64,000 nucleotides of DNA from Aphrophora alni (taxonomy: Eukaryota; Arthropoda; Insecta; Hemiptera; Aphrophoridae). Below the pieces are notes generated by a model. The model was not told the origin of the DNA. It was given only the letters and a program-made list of their open reading frames with translations, and did not search any database. A program made the position numbers and the translations under genes. This document shows positions 61,480-64,000 of the stretch, one piece after another. The stretch spans positions 17,859,241 through 17,923,240 of the forward strand of contig OY740772.1 of assembly GCA_963513935.1 (NCBI GenBank), in the 5' to 3' direction. Each line of letters opens with the position of its first letter. The stretch's first letter is position 1.

Positions 61480-61934
61480 TCCTGAAACTATATATTTTGA
61501 TTGTTGCAATTTGCACACGTATTTGAGTAATTATTTCTTATAATTTAATAAAATTAGAACGAAATTGGTAGAGTCTATTTTGAGAAGTGATGTATTTTAT
61601 AACAGTATTTGTGGTGAAATTGATATTTTTAGCGATATCTGATTAACTAGAATTTTTGAAGTGATGACAACCAATACGTTTTGTTTGGAACATAAAAGGC
61701 TACACTTGAACTAAATATGATCGTTATAGCTGATTTTGATAAAACTTAACTTTTTGTTCTTCTATCGTGTCAAATTTACAACAAAATTTTGAGTTATCCA
61801 AAAAATGAATACATAAACTTATGAGATAACGTATGGCGAAAATATTACCCACGTATCCAATTTCATTAAAATCGGTTCATTCGTTTGGACTCTTCACAAA
61901 TAAAACTAAAATTACCTAAACAAAGCTTGTGAGC
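61480..61934 (+). repeat. Family G copy
   Basis: AATTTTTGAAGTGATGACAA CCAATACG and ATCCAATTTCATTAAAATCG GTTCA recur in family G. Confidence 0.5.
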
Positions 61935-62400
61935 AACTTGTGAGTTTTTTGTTAGTTTTTTAAATGTGAAAATTAAAACTGCAAGTCAAACCAAAAAAAC
62001 AATTTCGAATTATCGGAGTAAACAATAAAGTTCCAACTTTCCCTAATAGATCAAGTGACAGTCCACTTTGCTCTAGAAAGTTCAACACCAACTGACCACG
62101 TGTAAAGGACATCCCCCAGCTGATCTCTAATATTGACATGATCCGTTTTTTCTGGTCTACACAAATTGTGAGTTTCTTTATATTTTTTTAATATGAAAAT
62201 TAAAACTATACTTAAAACCAAAAAACATCTTCTGTCTTTATCGGAGTAAACAAGAAAGTTCCAACGTTCACTAATAGATTCAGTGACGGTCCACTTTGCT
62301 TGGGAATGCTCTAGAAAGTTCAAAACTCTAACTGACCACGTGTAAAGACATTCCCCAGCTGATCGTAGATATCGACGGTATACGTTTTTTCTACTCTAAC
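61935..62400 (+). repeat. Tandem duplication, unit about 228-240 bp
   Basis: Both units carry TATCGGAGTAAACAA-AAAGTTCCAAC, GTCCACTTTGCT, CTCTAGAAAGTTCAA, ACTGACCACGTGTAAAG and CCCCAGCTGATC. GTCCACTTTG recurs at 62061 and 62289. The second unit has a 12-base insertion. Confidence 0.85.
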
Positions 62401-62777
62401 TTAAACCAAGTGATTTTAAATTTTAATCCCATTAGTTTATACATTTTTTTAATTCTGGGAATTCACACAATTTATTTCTACAAAATATGAGTAAACTTAT
62501 AATAATATCAATATAAATATGGCTTCAAAACTACAAGTGAGTGGTTGTTTGAAAAAAGCGGGTGTATTGCGATGAGAAAACAAAAAATGGATATCAAACT
62601 TTTATTGTACTTAAGTATGGTATCAGTCAACTTTTTCCTATACTCATCTTTATATACTTTATTCGTCCATCCCGGAAGTTATATTAGAATAACTTCTTTA
62701 TAAAAGTCAGGATCAAAGGTGGGGACGTCGCTTTGAAGTTACAAAGAGTGAATGGGGTAAAGAGTATGAGAAAAACC

Positions 62778-62997
62778 TAACTTTATCTAACTTAACCTAA
62801 CCTTACCTAACATACCTAATCTTACCTAACCTAACCTAACCTAATCTAGCCTTCCTACCTATCTCCTGAAAAGGTCTTACGATAACAAAGTAAGGGCCGT
62901 CGGCCAGACGTCGGTAAAAGTCATAACAAACTCTAGGAATTCATCCTAACCTAAAATAATATTACCTAACCTCAACTAATAAAACCTAACCTAACCG
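62778..62997 (-). repeat. Degenerate (CCTAA)n arrays in two blocks
   Basis: Units at about 62778-62852 and 62945-62997 are mixed with variants such as CTTACCTAA and ATACCTAA, separated by about 90 bases of unrelated, somewhat GC-richer sequence. Confidence 0.85.
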
Positions 62998-64000
62998 AAT
63001 TCCGATACATCTTGGAAGTTGTTGTACAAACTAGTCAATTTGTTGTAGTCACCCATTTGCATCTTAAAACCAAAATAAAGGTGGCTACGTTTCGCCTAAG
63101 TATCTGGTTATCTACCAATGTTTATTTTGTGATTTTGAACACCATGCAGATGCGATAAAGTTTAATTATTCCGTGGTGCGACAACCCGGGAAGATCCAAG
63201 ACCGGCTAGATAGGTTTACAGTGGTGTGAGACAATCATCAGTGCCGTCGCCGTTACCCGCCCCCCAGAGTTTGCTATCAATTATAGCTTCTCAAATAATC
63301 ATCACGATGTCGGGTCAACAACGTAAACAATTGAATCTCTACAAAAATTGAATCCGGAACCTCTTGACATCAATGTAAGAAAGTTTGTACAGTATTATTT
63401 ACATTATGCTAAAACAAATGAACAAAATAATGTTTAGTCAAATGTACTTTGTTTTTTGAATTATGTACACCAACGTTAAATGCAAACTCGGACATAATTT
63501 AATACAGTCTTACAACACATTTAACAAAAAACGGTTCCATTCCTTGCGGGCTGACGGAGGAAATGAAAAAACGAACAGAACAGGAAATAACAAGGGACTC
63601 AAGTTAAAGAATTATATAGGAAATGGATATCTATCCTATTACAAAAGTTATAATGGATGTCATAAAATCAGAAGCCATAGCAAAGAACTCGTGTTAGTAA
63701 ATCAAATTAATATGCGATATTACGTGTTTACTTTAGGACGGGAGGGTTGGCGGAGGGGGCTGTTTCAACTTTCGATAATTCTTAAGGGTATTTTGCATCC
63801 ATAGGGGGTGGGTTGGAGATGTAATAAATCCGAAATAATATCCTAACCCTCGTCTTTTAAATCACAGCAACTAATATGAATACGTACAAAGAATTGTCGT
63901 CGATTTAAAAACACTGTTGAATTTATTGAAAAAGGATATCTTATTGCAGTCATATTTTAGTTTAGTTTTCAAATATAGTTTACGAGTCAAAATTATTTGC
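62998..64000. other. Unassigned
   Basis: A GC-richer patch at 63170-63290 and a 113-codon plus frame at 63463-63804 of basic composition with no recognisable product. Confidence 0.5.
63081..63117 (-). repeat. GATAACC...GGCGAAACG module
   Basis: On the minus strand: TGGTAGATAACCAGATACTT, AGGCGAAACGTAGCCAC. It is intermediate between the subtypes. Confidence 0.4.

Noticed and set aside
63463..63804. 113-codon basic open frame
   Set aside because: No recognisable motif, compositional bias follows the local A-rich strand, and it starts in AT-rich repeat-like sequence.

Overview
This window looks like AT-rich intergenic or intronic DNA from a large animal genome, most likely an arthropod and probably an insect. 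Four points support this: roughly two thirds A+T by eye; scattered interstitial (CCTAA)n/(TTAGG)n arrays, the arthropod telomere pentamer; a Penelope-like retroelement with a GIY-YIG endonuclease; and many short, decayed interspersed repeats with no operon-like gene spacing. There are no rRNA genes, no convincing tRNA genes, no CRISPR arrays and no bacterial features. I cannot name any host protein-coding gene. Three short blocks are only candidates for host exons or a promoter: 11984-12261, 44440-44720 and 51523-51760.

The one clear coding unit is a Penelope-like element (PLE) at about 5595-7790. Its reverse transcriptase and GIY-YIG endonuclease frame is almost intact from 5636 to 7384. One missing base near 7370 splits off the last 40 codons, and a second frame break lies near 5635. 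Further remnants of retrotransposon protein are recognisable by conserved residues. RNase H or C-terminal pieces lie at 5527-5589, 42633-42915 and 52575-52822. Tails of non-LTR reverse transcriptases lie at 13783-13860, 15438-15624, 23775-23813 and 24412-24866.

Most of the rest is repeats. By reading copies against each other I define families A, B, C, D, E, G, H, K and M (names local to this report), several with copies in both orientations. Large inverted repeats occur at 3249-3409, 19131-19312, 19931-20403, 43787-44102, 56690-57775 and 60960-61194. Tandem duplications occur at 32311-33000 and 61935-62400. There are four long (TA)n tracts and three poly(A) runs.

The most interesting pattern is a short module that recurs at more than fifteen places on both strands. 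It has a CTGANGA-like or GATAACGG 5' half and a CGAAACG 3' half, 10-25 bases apart. One copy lies in the 3' flank of the PLE, where hammerhead ribozymes are known in this class. Others lie at or beside the centre of palindromes. The two palindromes at 19 kb and 61 kb share this core but have unrelated arms, which suggests that the core is tied to how the palindromes form.
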